Positions 61,718-64,000 of a DNA stretch of 64,000 nucleotides are shown here, in pieces. The first letter of the stretch is position 1, and the number at the start of each line of letters is the position of its first letter. Source of the DNA: Pollutiaquabacter aromativorans (GTDB taxonomy: Bacteria > Bacteroidota > Bacteroidia > AKYH767-A > 2013-40CM-41-45). The position numbers were made by a program, and so were the translations under genes. Location: assembly GCA_049177215.1 (NCBI GenBank), contig CP185379.1, forward strand, positions 1,116,001 through 1,180,000, in the 5' to 3' direction. The notes below the pieces were generated by a model that saw nothing but the letters and a program-made list of their open reading frames with translations, made no database searches and was not told the origin of the DNA.

Positions 61718-61726
61718 TTGGTTGTG

Positions 61727-62857
61727 TTATGCGGTCACACCTGATTTCACACTCGGGTGTACGGCGACACCTTCGTGCACGATCAGGGAACCTTTGGTGA
61801 TTTCCTCGTCCATTTCCCACTTGAAACCGTCTTTCGTCGTGAGGTGCTGGAGAAAGGCCAGCACGTTACGGGCATAAAGGTCACTCGCGTTCAGCGGCAA
61901 CAGGCTCGGCAGGTTGGATTCGCCGATGATGGTGACACCGTGTTTCACCACCGTCTGATTCAGTTCGCTAAGGGTGCAGTTCCCGCCTTGTTCAACGGCC
62001 ATATCGACGATCACCGAACCCATGCGCATGGCACGGACGGTTTCTTCGGTGACCAGCACCGGAGCTTTCTTGCCGGGAATCAGGGCGGTCGTGATCACCA
62101 GGTCGGCTTCGGCCATGTGTTTCGCCACAAGCGCCTGCTGCTTCTTCAGGAACTCCTCGGAAACACCTTTTACGTATCCGCCTTCTATCTTGATGGAATC
62201 GTCTCCTTTGACTTCGATGAACTTGCCTCCGAGTGATTCTACCTGTTCTTTGGTCTCCGGTCGGATGTCGGATACTTCAACGATCGCTCCCAGGCGTTTT
62301 GCCGTAGCAATGGCCTGCAGGCCGGCGACACCGGCGCCCATAATGACAACTTTGGAAGGCTTAAGCGTACCGGCAGCCGTCATCAACAAGGGAAAGATCT
62401 TCCCAAGGGCTGTGGCACCCAACAAAACCGCCTTGTAGCCGGCCAGGTTGGCCTGAGACGACAAAGCATCCATCTTCTGTGCACGGGAAATACGGGGGAT
62501 CGCATCGATGGAGAACGCGCTCACGCCCTGCCTGACACAGGCCTCGACTACCGCGGGATTGATCGCAGCGTAAAGGAAACTGATCACGACAGCGCCCTTC
62601 TTCAGCTTGGCAATATCGTCAGGTGAAGGCGGATTGACGTTTAAGAGCACATCGGCCGATTGAAGCACCTGTTGGCGGTCTGCCTGTACCTGGGCCCCGG
62701 CTTTTTCATAGGCGGAGTCCTCGTAGTAGGCATTCAGGCCGGCGCCTGACTGGACCCGGACTTCGTATCCGGCTTTGATGAGTGTCTGGACAACCTCAGG
62801 GGTCAGCGCCACGCGGCGTTCACGATCCTTGGTTTCTTTAGTGACGGCTAAGATCAC
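61727..62857 (-). CDS. pntA1: NAD(P) transhydrogenase alpha subunit part 1
   Basis: 376 residues, the soluble NAD(H)-binding domain I, with the fold of alanine dehydrogenase. The N-terminus ILAVTKETKDRERRVALTPEV and the NAD-binding loop VVIMGAGVAGLQAIATAKRLG are clear; VTTALIPGKKAPVLVTEETV (as VITTALIPGKKAPVLVTEE) is typical. GTG 62857 is taken as start because the family begins directly with ILAVTKE; an upstream start adds 12 residues of no family character. First gene of pntA1 - helical gene - pntA2 - pntB. Confidence 0.94.
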   Translation of the reverse strand: MILAVTKETKDRERRVALTPEVVQTLIKAGYEVRVQSGAGLNAYYEDSAYEKAGAQVQADRQQVLQSADVLLNVNPPSPDDIAKLKKGAVVISFLYAAINPAVVEACVRQGVSAFSIDAIPRISRAQKMDALSSQANLAGYKAVLLGATALGKIFPLLMTAAGTLKPSKVVIMGAGVAGLQAIATAKRLGAIVEVSDIRPETKEQVESLGGKFIEVKGDDSIKIEGGYVKGVSEEFLKKQQALVAKHMAEADLVITTALIPGKKAPVLVTEETVRAMRMGSVIVDMAVEQGGNCTLSELNQTVVKHGVTIIGESNLPSLLPLNASDLYARNVLAFLQHLTTKDGFKWEMDEEITKGSLIVHEGVAVHPSVKSGVTA

Positions 62858-62961
62858 GTTAAAAGCGTTTATCCTTCGGAATTTGGCAGGCAAAGAAACG
62901 AATTTTAATGGAATTGGGGGTTAAAATTGGCAGTCCGGGGCGTTGGCCGCGATCGTGTTTG

Positions 62962-62969
62962 TATATTTG
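62962..62969 (+). promoter_or_regulatory. -7 promoter box of the 62976 gene
   Basis: TATATTTG, exact TAnnTTTG, ends 6 nt before ATG 62976, predicting a leaderless mRNA. Confidence 0.65.
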
Positions 62970-62975
62970 TATCCT

Positions 62976-63266
62976 ATGCTGAAACTCACACAGGCCACCC
63001 TCGACAAACTCGAAGAACTGCTGGTTTTAGGCGGTTATAAGGTTCGTCACGAAAAAGGGAACTTCAAGTCAGGCAGTTGTATCGTCGAAGCTTCGAAGAT
63101 CATCGTTCTCAATAAGTTCTCTCCGGTCGAAGCCAAGGTCAGCTACCTGATCGAAGCGATTCAATCCCTCGAGTTGGATGAGTCCCTGCTGGATGATCGC
63201 TACCGCAAACTGCTTGCGGATGCACGGCAAATGAAACTTCAGCCTTCGGAACAACCCGCTTCCTGA
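62976..63266 (+). CDS. Small conserved-looking protein
   Basis: 96 residues, soluble. It opens MLKLTQATLDKLEELLVLGG and continues YKVRHEKGNFKSGSCIVEAS; a helix-rich C-terminal half ends LQPSEQPAS. I do not recall a named family, though similar small proteins precede MBL hydrolases in Bacteroidota as far as I remember. It lies 8 nt before the MBL gene, so the two probably share a transcript. Confidence 0.72.
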   Translation: MLKLTQATLDKLEELLVLGGYKVRHEKGNFKSGSCIVEASKIIVLNKFSPVEAKVSYLIEAIQSLELDESLLDDRYRKLLADARQMKLQPSEQPAS

Positions 63267-63274
63267 CCCGAACC

Positions 63275-64000
63275 ATGCGTATCACCTTTCTCGGAACCGG
63301 AACATCACAGGGCGTTCCGATGATCGGTTGCACCTGCCGGGTTTGTACCTCTCCCGATCCCAAAGATAAACGGCTACGGACCAGTGTCCTGGTCGAGGGC
63401 CCGTCCGGAGCCGTAGTCATCGATTCCGGCCCCGATTTCCGACAGCAAATGTTACGTGAATCGGTACGTTCGCTCAATGCGGTAGTTTTCACGCACGAAC
63501 ACAAGGACCATATCGCCGGGCTCGACGATGTCCGGGCCTACAATTACCTCAGTGGTAAACCCATGGAGGTGTATGCGACGGAGCGGGTACAAGAGGCGCT
63601 GAAACGGGAGTTTCACTACGTCTTTTCCAATGTCCAATATCCGGGTATTCCAAGGATCGAACTCTCGACGATTCACCAGGTACCATTCGAAGTTGCGGGA
63701 ATGGTCTTCCAGCCCATCGAGGTCATGCACATGAACCTGCCGGTGCTCGGTTTCAGGATCGGCGATTTCACCTACATCACGGATGCCAATTTCATCCCGG
63801 AACCGGAGTTGGAGAAGATCCGTGGTTCACGCATACTGGTCTTGAACGCGCTCCGGCGGGAAAAACATGTCTCGCATTATACCCTGCAGGAAGCGGTTGA
63901 TTTGATACGTTCCGTTCAACCGGAACAGGCCTTTCTGACCCACCTGTCGCACCAAATGGGCCGGCACGAGGAGATCAATGCGGAACTTCCGGCCGGTATT
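63275..64000 (+). CDS. MBL-fold hydrolase, PhnP-like (partial, runs off window)
   Basis: At least 242 residues, open to the end of the window. RITFLGTGTSQGVP is the usual start, followed by a zinc-ribbon-like CTCRVC, the metal motif HEHKDHIAG (H-x-H-x-D-H), and later TYITDANFI and LTHLSHQMGRHEEIN, which supply the remaining metal ligands. This fits the PhnP / RNase Z-like group of phosphodiesterases. A full-length protein would be about 250 residues, so only the tail is missing. Confidence 0.85.
   Translation, partial: MRITFLGTGTSQGVPMIGCTCRVCTSPDPKDKRLRTSVLVEGPSGAVVIDSGPDFRQQMLRESVRSLNAVVFTHEHKDHIAGLDDVRAYNYLSGKPMEVYATERVQEALKREFHYVFSNVQYPGIPRIELSTIHQVPFEVAGMVFQPIEVMHMNLPVLGFRIGDFTYITDANFIPEPELEKIRGSRILVLNALRREKHVSHYTLQEAVDLIRSVQPEQAFLTHLSHQMGRHEEINAELPAGI

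Overview
The window comes from the chromosome of a moderately GC-rich member of the Bacteroidota, probably an uncultivated Flavobacteriales- or Chitinophagales-like lineage. Several signs point this way. There are secreted proteins with type IX secretion (T9SS) C-terminal sorting domains. Fourteen genes or operons have a Bacteroidota-type -7 promoter box (TAnnTTTG), and the starts lack Shine-Dalgarno sequences. Families largely confined to the phylum are present (DUF4249, DUF3127, MORN-type YwqK, carboxypeptidase-regulatory TonB receptors). The LptD / amidase / MCE / Fe-S order is one I recall from other Bacteroidota. I see no tRNA, 5S/16S/23S rRNA, insertion sequence, integrase or CRISPR array. 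The region reads as core chromosome, with unusual material in some of the spacers.

Layout. 1-9065: envelope and peptidoglycan genes (lpxB, a comEC-type channel, an MBL hydrolase, mpl, DUF1573), then the minus-strand operon mgtE - secreted protein - NlpE-like lipoprotein. 9066-9620: gene-free, filled with heptanucleotide tandem repeats around a 26-nt hairpin. 9621-16296: a Tudor-like small protein, uup-type ABC-F, an MFS exporter, a conserved protein of unknown function, a YwqK-like protein, a GNAT acetyltransferase and an outer-membrane barrel. 16292-16445: 22 heptamers in one unbroken register. 16450-25563: lptD divergent from amidase - MCE - two Fe-S proteins, then DUF457, an SlyD-type isomerase and DUF3127. 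25713-31247: a lysyl-oxidase-like T9SS protein, a beta-propeller, a GlcD-type oxidase and an SDR. 31250-34861: a TonB-receptor operon. 34971-38418: AlkB-type monooxygenase, lipoprotein and subtilase. 38420-43085: pterin dehydratase, trxB, and a DUF4249 + TonB receptor pair. 43231-43617: RNase P RNA with its own promoter and terminator. 43714-50698: a VWA membrane protein, a membrane / propeller / DAO operon, and a PNGase F-like T9SS protein. 50712-54211: a two-component system divergent from a T9SS protein. 54287-57546: TPR - phosphosulfolactate synthase - LEA lipoprotein - DinB. 57700-64000: recF-dciA, ndk, the split pnt transhydrogenase with an extra gene inside, and an MBL hydrolase running off the window.

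How parts fit together. Envelope building is the main theme: lipid A (lpxB), LPS export (lptD), lipid transport (MCE), peptidoglycan recycling and cleavage (mpl, amidase), and two TonB receptors with small partners. A second theme is secreted proteins with T9SS tails. The two-component system is the clearest local circuit: the spacer it shares with its divergent neighbour holds four TTAAC sites at 11/10/11-bp spacing, the geometry an OmpR-family regulator would use.

The least explained features are the heptamer arrays, the promoter boxes lying only 5-7 nt from start codons (predicted leaderless mRNAs), and the phased TTAAC operator.
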